64,000 nucleotides of DNA from Marinobacter flavimaris (GCF_002933295.1 NZ_PSSW01000001.1:186001-250000), one strand, 5' to 3'. Counted from the stretch's first letter, positions 30,461-40,054 are shown. Program-made: numbers and translations. The notes: generated by a model not told the origin, from the sequence alone.

Positions 30461-30821
30461 TGGTGTCCGGAGTCTCGGGGGCGGGCAGAACGGCAGGCCC
30501 GGTTGGGGAGGGCCTTGAGCAGCGTACGCCGCGATTTTTATAGTCCACCAGGATTCCCCGGAACGAGGGATCCACATCGGCGGCAATTGCCAGGTAACCA
30601 TTTTCGCAAACGGCGTGCAGTTCCGAGGCTTTGGGCGACATGCGAAACGGATCCTCCTCGGTTACATGGATGGCCTGGAAATCGCCAACAGGCATATGAT
30701 CCTTGTTCTCGCTGTGGTTGATCCTGCCGCTCATCTCCAATACAAGAACGGTGCCAATAGCCGCAACCACAGCGGTTACGATCAGGCTACGGACGGTGTA
30801 ACGGGCCTCATTCTGGCTCAT
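30453..30821 (-). CDS. Small membrane-anchored protein of unknown function
   Basis: 122 residues with one N-terminal membrane helix (about 10-30, rich in V, A and I), then a short soluble domain, and a proline-rich C-terminal tail. No enzyme motif is seen. Its stop overlaps the cmoA start by 8 bp, which supports that it is translated and co-transcribed with cmoAB. Any link to tRNA modification is not supported by the sequence. Confidence 0.7.
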   Translation of the reverse strand: MSQNEARYTVRSLIVTAVVAAIGTVLVLEMSGRINHSENKDHMPVGDFQAIHVTEEDPFRMSPKASELHAVCENGYLAIAADVDPSFRGILVDYKNRGVRCSRPSPTGPAVLPAPETPDTNE

Positions 30822-30855
30822 GCATACCTCAAATCAAACGAATTAAAAGTGTTGG

Positions 30856-31872
30856 TCAGTATTGTCCCGGCACCGTGATGGCCGGTGACTGCAAGGCTGA
30901 TAACTGCTCCCGGAGCGACAGAATCTGGTCTGACCAGAACCGTGGCTGGGCAAACCAGGGAAAGAATCGCGGAAATGCAGGGTCATCCCAGCGCTTTGCC
31001 AGCCACGCGCAATGGGCAATCTGCCGGAAGCAGCGTAGCGGCTCAATCAGGTGGCGCTCGCGGCGATTGAAATCACGGAACATTTCATAGCCTTCCAGCA
31101 ACTCTCCCAGCTGGGCGCCGCGCTCGAAGTCGTCTCCGTTCAGCAGCAACCACATATCCTGAATGGCGGGCCCGGTGCGGCAATCGTCGAGATCCACGAA
31201 CAGCATCTGTTCGTCCCGGCAGAGAATATTACCGGCATGGCAGTCGCCATGAAGTCGCAGGGTTTCCACCGGGCCGGCTTCGTCAACCCGAGCGGCACAG
31301 AGTCTTTGCAGGTCAGGAATCAGGCTGTCCCAGGCTTGCCTGAGATCCGTCGGAATCCAGTCTCCCCGTAACAAAAGCCGATTGCTGGCTTCGATGCCAT
31401 CCAGCAAATCCATGCCCGAGCGATGGGCAAACGGTTTTTTGGCGCCAATATTGTGGATCTGCCCCAGCCATTGCCCCAGCCGGTAAAGGGTATCGGTAAC
31501 ACTTGTGTCTGGTGCTTGCCCGCCACGCTGCGGAAATACCGCAAACAGGAACTCACCATGGCGCCCGAGCGTGTCCCCGGTCGCCAGCTTCATAGGTGCT
31601 ACAACCGGAATGTCGGCTTCCAGGAGCTCCAGGGTGAATGTATGTTCCTCGCGGATTTCCGCTTCGCTCCATCGGCCCGGCCGATAGAACTTGGTAATTA
31701 CCGGGGCGCCTTCATCCAGGCCTACCTGATAGACCCGGTTTTCATAGCTGTTCAACGCGAACAGCCGGCCACTTACCGCAAACCCTGCCTCTTCCATCGC
31801 ATCCAGAATGATATCCGGCGTCAGGGAATCGTAGGGGTGGGTGGATGCCGCAAGTGAGGGGTCATGGGTCAT
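30856..31872 (-). CDS. srkA: Stress response kinase A (SrkA/YihE)
   Basis: Ser/Thr kinase of the aminoglycoside phosphotransferase fold; in E. coli it counters MazF-dependent death under stress. The catalytic HGDCHAGNIL and the metal-binding VDLDD motif are present, as is LNSYENRVYQVG near the N-terminus. Length 338 residues, close to the 328 of E. coli. Lies 34 bp upstream of the small membrane protein gene on the same strand. Confidence 0.94.
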   Translation of the reverse strand: MTHDPSLAASTHPYDSLTPDIILDAMEEAGFAVSGRLFALNSYENRVYQVGLDEGAPVITKFYRPGRWSEAEIREEHTFTLELLEADIPVVAPMKLATGDTLGRHGEFLFAVFPQRGGQAPDTSVTDTLYRLGQWLGQIHNIGAKKPFAHRSGMDLLDGIEASNRLLLRGDWIPTDLRQAWDSLIPDLQRLCAARVDEAGPVETLRLHGDCHAGNILCRDEQMLFVDLDDCRTGPAIQDMWLLLNGDDFERGAQLGELLEGYEMFRDFNRRERHLIEPLRCFRQIAHCAWLAKRWDDPAFPRFFPWFAQPRFWSDQILSLREQLSALQSPAITVPGQY

Positions 31873-31882
31873 AAAGGGCGTT

Positions 31883-32305
31883 TCAGAGCCTTGTGTCGTA
31901 TTTGGATTTCATGGTTTGCAGATGGTACCAGTTTTCGTCCAGCTCCCAGCGGATACGGCTGATGCCCGAAGCCCCAAGAATAACGTCTCCGGCACGGGCC
32001 TGAACCTGTGCAAGCTCGCGTTCTGCCCGCTGCCAGTCGCGATGACTGTCCCCAAGATTGCGCATACTCGGAAATATCGCACTCAGCGCCTTGTGGGTGG
32101 ACGTGGTGTGGGACCGCAGTGAGCTCATAATGGCCGTGTCGCCCTCCACCCTCAGTACCCGGTGCTTGTAGGGGTAGCTGGCAACCACATCATCCGCTTT
32201 CAGCCGCTCGTTCAGGCTGATTACTTCAAAGCCCCGCCAGCCTAGCCACCCGACAAAGAGGGCCGCCACCACCATTACCAGAACAAACTGCTTCCTGTCA
32301 GACAT
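31883..32305 (-). CDS. Membrane-anchored hypothetical protein
   Basis: About 140 residues: an N-terminal hydrophobic helix (FVLVMVVAALFVGWLGW) followed by a periplasmic or cytosolic domain with no motif I know. The start is chosen at MSDRKQF; an ATG just before it and a further one at 32326 are also in frame. It lies 10 bp upstream of srkA, so it is probably in the same transcript. Function unknown. Confidence 0.65.
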   Translation of the reverse strand: MSDRKQFVLVMVVAALFVGWLGWRGFEVISLNERLKADDVVASYPYKHRVLRVEGDTAIMSSLRSHTTSTHKALSAIFPSMRNLGDSHRDWQRAERELAQVQARAGDVILGASGISRIRWELDENWYHLQTMKSKYDTRL

Positions 32306-32457
32306 CATAAGCCGGGCTCCATGCACTACTTTCCGGAGCCAAGTATAACCGGTATGGGCTCTTGAGTAATGTATTGAGCCTGCCGGCGCCCGTTTTCGCC
32401 GGGCTGGCGGTATAGGATATGCTCAACGTCTTGTCAGAGGAGCAGGGACAACCATAA

Positions 32458-33567
32458 GTGTCGACAGAAGTGCTGGAAATCCAAACCGTTGTCATCGGCG
32501 CCGGTGTCATTGGGCTGGCTATTGCCCGCGCTCTGGCGAGAGCCGGGCATGAGGTCATCGTTCTGGAAAGCTCAGACCGGTTTGGTGAGGGCATCTCCTC
32601 ACGAAACAGCGAAGTCATTCATGCCGGCATTTATTACCCCCAAGGGTCACTGAAGGCGGAATTGTGTGTTGAGGGCCGACAGCAGCTTTATGATTACTGC
32701 CTGACGCACAAGGTTGGACACCGTAAATGCGGTAAGTGGATTGTTGCCGTCGACGAGGACCAGAATGACAAGCTCTGTGATATTAAGGCTGCGGCAGCCA
32801 GCAATGGTGTTGAACTTGAGTTTTATGATGGCGAAAGAGTCGCCCGAGGCGTTCCGGGTATTTGCGCCAGCTCGGGGCTCTGGTCTCCCGAAACCGGTAT
32901 TGTCGACAGCCACGGGCTGATGCTCTCCTTGCTTGGCGAGCTCCATGATGCCGGCGGCCAGCTCGCTCTACGCTCACCGGTAGCGGCTGCTGAATCGGAT
33001 AGCCAGCGGCACCGTCTAAACGTAGCAGGAGAAACCCCGCTAATTCTGGAAGCGAAAAATGTCATTAACGCCGCCGGGCTCGGCGCCGTCCCGCTGGCAA
33101 AAAACTGGGCAGGTCTGCCCGACGACTGCATTCCCCGGCAATGGTTCGCGAGGGGCGTCTACTTCAGCTACAGCGGACGAACACCTTTCAGGACCCTGAT
33201 CTATCCGGTTCCTGAACCTGGGGGCCTGGGTATCCACCTGACTCTCGATCTCGCTGGCCAGGCCCGTTTCGGTCCGGATGTAGAGTGGATCGAAAAGGAA
33301 GACTACACCGTGGAACCCAGCCGCCAGGAAAGCTTCGCCAGAGGCATCCGCCAATGGTGGCCAGGACTCGACCCGACCCGACTTCAGCCCGCCTATGCCG
33401 GCATCCGACCGAAGCTGATAGGCCCCGATGGTGGCTTCGCGGATTTCCGGATTGATGGTCCAGAGACGCACGGTATGCCGGGACTGGTTAATCTGTTCGG
33501 TATCGAATCGCCGGGTTTAACATCCTGCCTGGCAATTGCTGAGCGTGTAAAAGCTTTGCTGTCTTAA
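32458..33567 (+). CDS. FAD-dependent oxidoreductase, L-2-hydroxyglutarate oxidase-like
   Basis: DAO-family flavoprotein. The N-terminal dinucleotide fold is GAGVIGLAIARALARAGHEV, followed by SSRNSEVIHAGIYYP, a block shared with L-2-hydroxyglutarate dehydrogenase/oxidase (LhgO) proteins. Length 369 residues, no signal peptide. The substrate is not proven; L-2-hydroxyglutarate or a related 2-hydroxy acid is the best guess. GTG start. Its stop overlaps the stop of convergent comF by 4 bp. Confidence 0.85.
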   Translation: MSTEVLEIQTVVIGAGVIGLAIARALARAGHEVIVLESSDRFGEGISSRNSEVIHAGIYYPQGSLKAELCVEGRQQLYDYCLTHKVGHRKCGKWIVAVDEDQNDKLCDIKAAAASNGVELEFYDGERVARGVPGICASSGLWSPETGIVDSHGLMLSLLGELHDAGGQLALRSPVAAAESDSQRHRLNVAGETPLILEAKNVINAAGLGAVPLAKNWAGLPDDCIPRQWFARGVYFSYSGRTPFRTLIYPVPEPGGLGIHLTLDLAGQARFGPDVEWIEKEDYTVEPSRQESFARGIRQWWPGLDPTRLQPAYAGIRPKLIGPDGGFADFRIDGPETHGMPGLVNLFGIESPGLTSCLAIAERVKALLS

Positions 33568-34307
33568 CCTGGCGTCCGGGCTAGTGCCCAAACCTGAATG
33601 TTCCGGGCCCCGGCCTCCCGAAGTGCTGATGATAAAACCCTGACGGTCGCGCCGGTGGTCACCACATCATCGACAATCGCTATTCGCTCTGGCACTGGCG
33701 GGATGACCTCAAATACCCCGCGAAGATTCGCCAGTCGGGCCTCCCGGTTCAACTCCCGTTGAGACCGGACACGGCGAACCCTTCTGACAAGTCCGTTGTC
33801 GACCGGGAGATCCAGGGCGCTGGCAATCGTCTCGGCAATGTCCTGGGCCTGATTGAACCCGCGTTGCCGGCGTCGCCGCGCATCCATTGGCGCGGGTACC
33901 AGTACTTCTGGCATTGCGATAGCACCATCGAGCCGAGCCTTCTGCACCAAGTCAGCAAAATCCGCCATCAATGGTCTTCCGAACTTGCGCTGGCCCCGAT
34001 ACTTGTATCGGCCAATCATGCCGTCGAGTGGGTACTGGTAGCGCCAGGGAATAAAAGAGCTATCGAAAGCCGGCGGGTGTTTCATACAGTCACCGCAGAG
34101 CAGCTCCGAGGAGGGAAAAGCCAGGGGCAGGGCGCAGCAGCGACAGTGCCAGCGGTTCACTGGTAGGTCGCCCCGGCAAGGCTGGCATAAGCCGTTGAAT
34201 GCCTGTGAGGAAAGGCAGGCGACACACAGTCCGCCGTGCCTGATGCTGTTAACCTTTTTGTCCACGAAGGTTGACAGCCAGTTCAGTCCCTTTATCATCT
34301 GATTCAT
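33564..34307 (-). CDS. comF: ComF family phosphoribosyltransferase-like protein
   Basis: Related to the competence protein ComF and E. coli GntX/YhgH, involved in DNA uptake or use. The N-terminal zinc-binding cysteines form pairs (CVAC, CQPC, CRCC, CGDC), and the C-terminal PRTase domain has the PRPP loop VDDVVTTGAT. Length 247 residues. The bioB promoter and part of its control region overlap its 5' end on the other strand. Confidence 0.9.
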   Translation of the reverse strand: MNQMIKGLNWLSTFVDKKVNSIRHGGLCVACLSSQAFNGLCQPCRGDLPVNRWHCRCCALPLAFPSSELLCGDCMKHPPAFDSSFIPWRYQYPLDGMIGRYKYRGQRKFGRPLMADFADLVQKARLDGAIAMPEVLVPAPMDARRRRQRGFNQAQDIAETIASALDLPVDNGLVRRVRRVRSQRELNREARLANLRGVFEVIPPVPERIAIVDDVVTTGATVRVLSSALREAGARNIQVWALARTPG

Positions 34308-34339
34308 CCGTAAACCCAGAGACCGGGAAAGGTTAACAG
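34271..34339 (+). promoter_or_regulatory. bioB promoter with BirA-type operator
   Basis: TTGACA (34271-34276) and TATCAT (34293-34298) with a 16-bp spacer make a good sigma-70 promoter, located inside the 5' end of comF. Directly downstream, GTAAACC (34310-34316), 14 bases and GGTTAAC (34331-34337) form a near-perfect inverted repeat matching the BirA operator pattern known from gammaproteobacterial bio genes. The operator covers the expected transcription start and ends at the bioB ribosome site AGGA. Repression by biotinyl-BirA is inferred. Confidence 0.72.
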
Positions 34340-34348
34340 GACTTTTAC

Positions 34349-35407
34349 ATGACCGCTACAGAACTCCGCCACGACTGGACACTGCAGGAAGCTCGCGAGC
34401 TTTTCGAACTCCCTTTTAACGATCTACTGTTCCGTGCCCAGAGTGTGCATCGCCAGTATTTTGATCCTAACGAGGTTCAGGTAAGCACCTTGCTGTCGAT
34501 CAAGACCGGCGCCTGCCCGGAGGATTGCAAATACTGTCCCCAGAGCGGTCATTACAACACCGGTCTTGAGAAAGAGAAGCTGCTGGAAATCGAAAAAGTT
34601 GTGGCTGAGGCCAGGGCCGCGAAAGAAAAGGGGGCTTCCCGGTTTTGCATGGGCGCCGCCTGGCGCAGTCCTTCGAAGAAGGACATGCCTTATGTTCTGG
34701 ACATGGTCAAACAGGTGAAGTCCCTGGGGCTTGAGACCTGCATGACCCTTGGCATGCTCAAAGAGGAGCAGGCGGCAGAACTGGCCGATGCCGGGTTGGA
34801 TTACTACAACCATAACCTGGATACCTCTGAGAAGTACTACAGCCACATCATCACCACTCGAACCTACCAGGATCGACTGGACACTCTCGACAATGTTCGC
34901 AAGGCCGGAATGAAGGTTTGTTGCGGTGGCATTATGGGTATGGGCGAAGACGAGGATGACCGGGTCGGACTGCTGGTTCAGCTCGCGAACCTGCCCCATC
35001 ATCCGGAAAGTGTGCCTGTGAATATGCTGGTGAAGGTGAAAGGCACGCCTCTGGAGGACGTCGAGGACCTGGATCCGTTCGAGTTCATCCGGATTATTGC
35101 GGTGGCGCGGATCTTGATGCCGGCTTCCCACGTTCGCCTGTCAGCTGGGCGTGAAAACATGAATGAGCAGATGCAGGCTCTGTGTTTCATGGCTGGTGCC
35201 AACTCGATCTTCTACGGCGAAAAGCTCCTGACCACCGCCAATCCGGAGGCCGATGCCGATATGCTGTTGTTCAAACGCCTCGGTATTCGCCCAGAGCAGC
35301 GGGAGCAGTGTGCGTCGGAGGAGCAGGAAGAGGAGGCGATTGCCGAGGCCGTGGAGTATGAGGCGACCCGTCACATGTTCTACGACGCTACGCGGGAGTC
35401 TGCCTGA
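34349..35407 (+). CDS. bioB: Biotin synthase
   Basis: Radical SAM enzyme that inserts sulfur into dethiobiotin. Cluster cysteines C56, C60 and C63 lie in CPEDCKYC. Further family blocks: [12 protein letters not shown] and [12 protein letters not shown]. Length 352 residues with a glutamate-rich tail. First gene of bioBFHCD; the last step of the pathway is thus encoded first. Confidence 0.97.
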   Translation: MTATELRHDWTLQEARELFELPFNDLLFRAQSVHRQYFDPNEVQVSTLLSIKTGACPEDCKYCPQSGHYNTGLEKEKLLEIEKVVAEARAAKEKGASRFCMGAAWRSPSKKDMPYVLDMVKQVKSLGLETCMTLGMLKEEQAAELADAGLDYYNHNLDTSEKYYSHIITTRTYQDRLDTLDNVRKAGMKVCCGGIMGMGEDEDDRVGLLVQLANLPHHPESVPVNMLVKVKGTPLEDVEDLDPFEFIRIIAVARILMPASHVRLSAGRENMNEQMQALCFMAGANSIFYGEKLLTTANPEADADMLLFKRLGIRPEQREQCASEEQEEEAIAEAVEYEATRHMFYDATRESA

Positions 35408-35480
35408 GTATTTGATCTTGGGAGGCAGCGAGCTCACCCGCTCGTTGCCCGGATCGTTGAGTTAACCTCCAGGTGCTATC

Positions 35481-36656
35481 GTGCGGGATTTTGCCCTTGA
35501 ACTCGAAGAGCGGAAACAGGCCGGTCTGTATCGGACGCGTCGGCATGTAGCCGGTCCTCAGAGGCCCTCTCTCATTGCTGACGGCAAACCTTTGTTGTCG
35601 TTCTGCAGTAATGATTACCTTGGTCTTGCCAATAACCCTGCCAATATCGAGGCCCTCCGTGATGCGCTTTCCGAAACAGGCCTTGGGGGCGCGGCTTCCC
35701 ATCTGATTTGTGGTCACCATGATGCCCATCACCAGTTGGAGCTTCGTCTGGCGGAGTTTACCGGACGCAGTTCGGCGCTGTTTTTCTCCACTGGCTACAT
35801 GGCGAATATGGGCGTTATTTCGGCACTGGCCGGGCGGGGCGATACGATTTTTTCGGATCGGCTGAATCATGCATCCATCATCGACGGCTGTATCCTGAGC
35901 CGGGCCAGGGTTCGACGTTATGCCCATGGCGATGTCGCGGCGCTGGAGGCGATGCTGGCGGAGACGTCCGGGCACAAGTTGGTGGTGACCGACGGGGTTT
36001 TCAGCATGGACGGCGATATTGCGCCCCTGGCGGAGCTGGCCCGGGTCTGCCGGTTCCACGATACGTTACTGGTGGTTGATGATGCTCACGGAATTGGCGT
36101 ACTCGGACCTGAAGGGCGGGGCAGCGTCGCTGAAGCGGGGTTGTCCGAAGAGGATGTCCCCGTGTTGATCGGCACCCTGGGCAAGGGGGTCGGAACCAGT
36201 GGCGCATTCGTGGCCGGGCCATCGCTGCTGATGGATTATCTGGTTCAGAAAGCCAGAACCTATATCTATACGACGGCGATGCCGCCGGCTCTTGCCATGG
36301 CAACCATTTCGAGTCTGGATCTTATTGAGCGGGATCAGGGGCGCCGCGAGCATGTATTGGGTCTGGTTTCGCGGTTTCGTCGGGAAGCCTCGGCCATGGG
36401 GTATGAATTGATGCCTTCACGTACTCCGATCCAGCCGATTATGGTTGGCGACAATCACGACGCGCTGGCGCTCAGTCAGGCATTGGAGGAGCGCGGTTTG
36501 CTGGTCTCGGCCATTCGCCCGCCGACGGTTCCCGCGGGGGAGGCGCGTTTGCGGGTTACGTTCAGTGCCGCTCATTCCCAGGCGAACCTGGATTGTCTGT
36601 TGACCGCGCTGTCAGACTGCCGGCATCTGGTTCAAAAAACGGACATGGCGGTATGA
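35481..36656 (+). CDS. bioF: 8-amino-7-oxononanoate synthase
   Basis: PLP enzyme that condenses pimeloyl-ACP with alanine. The Schiff-base lysine is K235 in TLGKGVGTSG, and the VVDDAHGIGVLG block binds the cofactor. Length 391 residues. Start GTG with AGG seven bases upstream. Its stop overlaps bioH (ATGA). Confidence 0.96.
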   Translation: MRDFALELEERKQAGLYRTRRHVAGPQRPSLIADGKPLLSFCSNDYLGLANNPANIEALRDALSETGLGGAASHLICGHHDAHHQLELRLAEFTGRSSALFFSTGYMANMGVISALAGRGDTIFSDRLNHASIIDGCILSRARVRRYAHGDVAALEAMLAETSGHKLVVTDGVFSMDGDIAPLAELARVCRFHDTLLVVDDAHGIGVLGPEGRGSVAEAGLSEEDVPVLIGTLGKGVGTSGAFVAGPSLLMDYLVQKARTYIYTTAMPPALAMATISSLDLIERDQGRREHVLGLVSRFRREASAMGYELMPSRTPIQPIMVGDNHDALALSQALEERGLLVSAIRPPTVPAGEARLRVTFSAAHSQANLDCLLTALSDCRHLVQKTDMAV

Positions 36657-37408
36657 GTTCCTGCAGGGTCTGTCCGCGTCTGGTGGTGGTTGCTGGCTGG
36701 GGCGTTCGTGCAGAGATGTTATCTGGGCTCTATGGCTATTGGCCGGGGGAGGTGGTTGCCGTGTCTCTGGACGATGAGCTGCTGAGCCGCTGCCAGTCTC
36801 TCTCGGAGGTGACGGACGAGCTGTTGTCACTTTATCCGGAGCCGTCAGTTTGGATGGGCTGGTCCCTGGGCAGTCAGGTTGTGATGGAGGCCGCCGGGCG
36901 TGAGACCGGTGCAGTGTCCTGTGTTATTACCCTCGGTGGTTTTCCGAAGTTTGTGGCCGACGAACGCTGGCTCAATGGTATGGCGGAAAGCGACTTTCGG
37001 GCGTTTGCCCGTGGTATCCGCCGGGACCCACAGCGCTACTGGCTGCATTTTCTGTTGTTGATGATCAACGGTTCTGCGGACGAAAAACTGGAGCGGCAGA
37101 GGCTCAAGCCGTGGCTTGAGAAAGGCACTCTGGTCTCGCATGAACACCTCGTCACGAGTCTTGCCTGGCTGGAAAGCGGGGATCAGAGGGCGTTATGGCG
37201 TTCACTCGCCACACCGGCCCTTCATGTGATGGGTGAGAACGATATTGTGGTCAGGTCGTGGGCGGGTGATCTCGCTATTCCGACGTCAAGCGGTCATGCG
37301 GTTGTACCGGGTATGGCGCACTGGCCGGGCGGCTGCTCGGCTTCGGATTGCTGGGAGGCGATACAGGCGTTTTTTGCCACTCAAAAGGCGTTGTCATGGG
37401 CGTTATGA
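36653..37408 (+). CDS. bioH: Pimeloyl-ACP methyl ester esterase BioH-like
   Basis: Alpha/beta hydrolase that removes the methyl ester made by BioC, releasing pimeloyl-ACP for BioF. The nucleophile is S71 in GWSLGS, with a likely Asp in GENDIVV and His in GMAHWP. The start is the ATG overlapping the bioF stop; the frame upstream is open but lies within bioF. Length 251 residues. The divergent sequence means the name rests partly on its place between bioF and bioC. Confidence 0.87.
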   Translation: MSSCRVCPRLVVVAGWGVRAEMLSGLYGYWPGEVVAVSLDDELLSRCQSLSEVTDELLSLYPEPSVWMGWSLGSQVVMEAAGRETGAVSCVITLGGFPKFVADERWLNGMAESDFRAFARGIRRDPQRYWLHFLLLMINGSADEKLERQRLKPWLEKGTLVSHEHLVTSLAWLESGDQRALWRSLATPALHVMGENDIVVRSWAGDLAIPTSSGHAVVPGMAHWPGGCSASDCWEAIQAFFATQKALSWAL

Positions 37409-38226
37409 GCATCTCGACCAACCAGATAGCCCGGGGCATTTCCGACACTCGCAAGTCTGATATTGCCCGGGGCTTTGGCATTGCCAGTGGCACCTATGAA
37501 AATGCCTCAAGACTGCAGCGCTTCATGGGCAATACCATGCTGCAGAAGTTTGAGTTCCGGGAAAGTCAGGATCATGATCTAACATTGCTGGACCTGGGGT
37601 GTGGCACAGGTTGGTTTACCCGAAAGTTTGCGGATTTCGGGCAGATTGAATCGTTGAGTGGGGTTGATCTGTCGCCTGGCATGTTGGAACAGGCTCGCAA
37701 GAATGGGCCTGCGGGAATCAGCTGGATCGTGGGCGATGCCGAACACCTGCCTTTGCCGGATAGCAGTGTCGATGTGATTTTCAGCAATCTCATGATTCAG
37801 TGGTGTGATGACCCCGGCGCCGTGCTTCGGGAATGCCGGCGGATCCTGCGGCCAGGTGGGAATCTGATGGTCTCCACACTCCTTGACGGTACGCTCCGTG
37901 AGTTGAAATCGGCCTGGCAGGCGGCGGATCCTGGCCATCAGCACGTAAATCGCTTCGAGACTGACCTTGCCTTGCAGGCCAAGGTGCGGGCCGAGTTACC
38001 GGATGCCGTTGTTGAAGAGCGCACTATCAGCTTACCCTACGAATCGCCGATGGCCCTGGCGGGTGAGCTTCGCCATCTTGGCGCGGGCTTCCGCGGCGCT
38101 GGCCGGCGACGAGCGGCCACGGCACCGGGGCGGATGCGGGAAATGTGCAGGCAGTACCCCAAAGAGCCGGATGGCACTATCATGGCAAGCTATGAGGCTG
38201 CCTGGGTTTACTGGCAGAAACCGTAA
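37405..38226 (+). CDS. bioC: Malonyl-ACP O-methyltransferase BioC
   Basis: SAM-dependent methyltransferase that starts pimelate synthesis by masking the malonyl carboxylate. SAM motif LDLGCGTGWFTRKF, post-motif VDVIFSNLMIQWCDD. The ATG at 37405 overlaps the bioH stop (ATGA); another ATG three codons upstream is possible. Length 273 residues. The C-terminal third has an arginine-rich stretch (RRRAATAPGRMREM). Confidence 0.93.
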   Translation: MSISTNQIARGISDTRKSDIARGFGIASGTYENASRLQRFMGNTMLQKFEFRESQDHDLTLLDLGCGTGWFTRKFADFGQIESLSGVDLSPGMLEQARKNGPAGISWIVGDAEHLPLPDSSVDVIFSNLMIQWCDDPGAVLRECRRILRPGGNLMVSTLLDGTLRELKSAWQAADPGHQHVNRFETDLALQAKVRAELPDAVVEERTISLPYESPMALAGELRHLGAGFRGAGRRRAATAPGRMREMCRQYPKEPDGTIMASYEAAWVYWQKP

Positions 38227-38248
38227 GAGTCGTTAACTGGAAATACAC

Positions 38249-38941
38249 ATGGCCAAGCAATCCTTTTTCGTAACGGGCACCGACACCGGGGTTGGGAAAA
38301 CCCTGGTATCCGCAGCCATTCTTCAGGCGGCAAAGGCCATGGGTAAGCACGCCCTGGCGATGAAGCCCATCGCCTCGGGTTGCGATCGGACGCCGGAAGG
38401 CCTTCGCAACGAAGATGCCCTTATTCTGCAGAACGCCATTACTGAGCCACTGGCCTACGAGTTGATCAACCCGGTGGCGCTGGAGCCTGCCATTGCACCG
38501 CATGTTGCGGCTGAGCAGGCTGGGCGACACATTACGTCTGATCGTCTGGTTGGATTCTGCCGCGGATTGCAGATTCGTCCGGCGGACCTTCTGCTGGTTG
38601 AGGGTGCCGGCGGCTGGCGGGTCCCGCTTAACGATCGGGAAACCTATTCAGAGTTTCCGCGCCAGCTGTCCATGCCGGTCATTCTCGTGGTTTCACTGCG
38701 CCTTGGCTGTATTAATCATGCGCTTCTTACGGCAGAGGCCATCAGAAGTGACGGTCTCAGAGTGGCAGGGTGGGTTGCCAATCGCACCGAGCCTGAGCCC
38801 ATGAGTTGCGAACAGGACACCCTGAACTATCTGGTTAACCACATGGGAGCGCCCTGTCTGGGTATTCTTCCGTGGCTGGAGCAGGCGCGGCCTGAAATGC
38901 TGGCTGGTTATCTGAATATCGATGGGCTGTTTGAAAATTGA
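38249..38941 (+). CDS. bioD: ATP-dependent dethiobiotin synthetase
   Basis: Closes the ureido ring of dethiobiotin from DAPA and CO2. The P-loop is TGTDTGVGKT near residue 8, with VEGAGGWRVPL further on. Length 230 residues. Last of the bioBFHCD genes; bioA is not in the window. Confidence 0.96.
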   Translation: MAKQSFFVTGTDTGVGKTLVSAAILQAAKAMGKHALAMKPIASGCDRTPEGLRNEDALILQNAITEPLAYELINPVALEPAIAPHVAAEQAGRHITSDRLVGFCRGLQIRPADLLLVEGAGGWRVPLNDRETYSEFPRQLSMPVILVVSLRLGCINHALLTAEAIRSDGLRVAGWVANRTEPEPMSCEQDTLNYLVNHMGAPCLGILPWLEQARPEMLAGYLNIDGLFEN

Positions 38942-38992
38942 CCAGGTTTGTGGCTTAATGAAGTCAATTTATGGTCATCGGGCAGCGCAGTT

Positions 38993-39238
38993 ATGATCAG
39001 TAACACTCTCGCAGTTGGGATTCAGGGCATCCAGGATGGCATGGTGGGCATGGAAAATGCCGCCCGCAAGATTGCTCGTGGTGGTACTGATGGTCCCCAG
39101 GGAACCGCGGAAGGCGCGGGCAGCCTCGTTGAACCCATTGTTGATCTCAAGATTTACGAGCGAAGTGTCGAAGCGTCCGCACAAGTGGTGAAAACCGCTG
39201 ACGAAACTCTCGGAACGCTGCTTGATATCATGGCCTGA
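38993..39238 (+). CDS. Mini flagellar-rod-like protein
   Basis: 81 residues starting at MISNTLAVGIQGI. The N-terminal part resembles the helix of flagellar rod and hook proteins, and the C-terminal half (VDLKIYERSVEASAQVVKTADETLGTLLDI) closely resembles the C-terminal helix of FlgC/FlgG-type proteins. The entire middle domain of such proteins is missing. No flagellar assembly gene is nearby. The frame is open further 5', but this ATG fits the family pattern better. Role unknown; it could assemble with an axial structure or be a relict. Confidence 0.7.
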   Translation: MISNTLAVGIQGIQDGMVGMENAARKIARGGTDGPQGTAEGAGSLVEPIVDLKIYERSVEASAQVVKTADETLGTLLDIMA

Positions 39239-39260
39239 TTACTGAAAGGGCGCCTGGCTC

Positions 39261-39929
39261 GTGCTTTCATCTCTCCCCCCTGTTCCCCCACCTATCCCAG
39301 CGGCCTCGTTTCAGGGTCAGGTTTCTCCGCGAGTCCAGGCCACGGGCCCAGTATCGGCAAAGCCGGAGGCGCCGACCGCCGGCGCCAGATCTACTGAGGC
39401 TGCAGGCAAAGCCGAATCTGCGCGGGAAAATCCCGACTCCGGGCCCCGGAGCGGGGAATCCGACAATCCTCAGGGACTCACAGAGCAAGAGCTGAAACAA
39501 CTGACCGAGCTGAAAGCGCGGGATCGTGAAGTTCGTGCCCACGAAGCCGCGCACCAGGCGGTTGGCGGCCAGTACGCCGGCGCCATGTCGTTCACCTACC
39601 AGCGGGGGCCGGACGGTGCCCAGTATGCGGTGGGAGGTGAAGTCTCCATTGATCTGTCCCCGGTGCAGGGTGATCCCCAGGCCACTATCGAGAAAATGCG
39701 AATTGTCCGGGCGGCGGCCATGGCGCCGGCGGAGCCGTCCGGCCAGGATCGAGCGGTGGCTGCCCAGGCGATGCAGATCATGCTCCAGGCCCAGTCGGAG
39801 CTGGCCGCCGAAACGGGCGCTTCGTCAAGAACCGCGAGCGATGCTTATCGTGAGGTCTCCGCCATGGGAGAGTCTGATCAGAGTGGTGACGAAAACCGCG
39901 TTTCTTCTTTCCAACCGGTGTCTGCCTGA
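39261..39929 (+). CDS. SprA-related putative metalloprotease-like protein
   Basis: 222 residues. The first ~75 are proline- and serine-rich and disordered; the conserved part (about 75-185) has LKARDREVRAHEAAHQA followed by a YQRGPDGAQYAVGGEVSID block, which I associate with the SprA-related family. HEAAH is an HExxH motif, so zinc hydrolase activity is possible but unproven. The GTG start follows 22 bp after the mini rod-like gene, suggesting co-expression. Confidence 0.78.
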   Translation: MLSSLPPVPPPIPAASFQGQVSPRVQATGPVSAKPEAPTAGARSTEAAGKAESARENPDSGPRSGESDNPQGLTEQELKQLTELKARDREVRAHEAAHQAVGGQYAGAMSFTYQRGPDGAQYAVGGEVSIDLSPVQGDPQATIEKMRIVRAAAMAPAEPSGQDRAVAAQAMQIMLQAQSELAAETGASSRTASDAYREVSAMGESDQSGDENRVSSFQPVSA

Positions 39930-40054
39930 CCGTTTAATTTCCAACATCCGGGTCCTTTCATAGATATCCGGCACTTAAGGTGCGATCCGGCTCCATGCGC
40001 TGCTGTGGCGCGTGATCCGGTGACAGTTCGCAACACAAATTTTGCATCCGGCTA

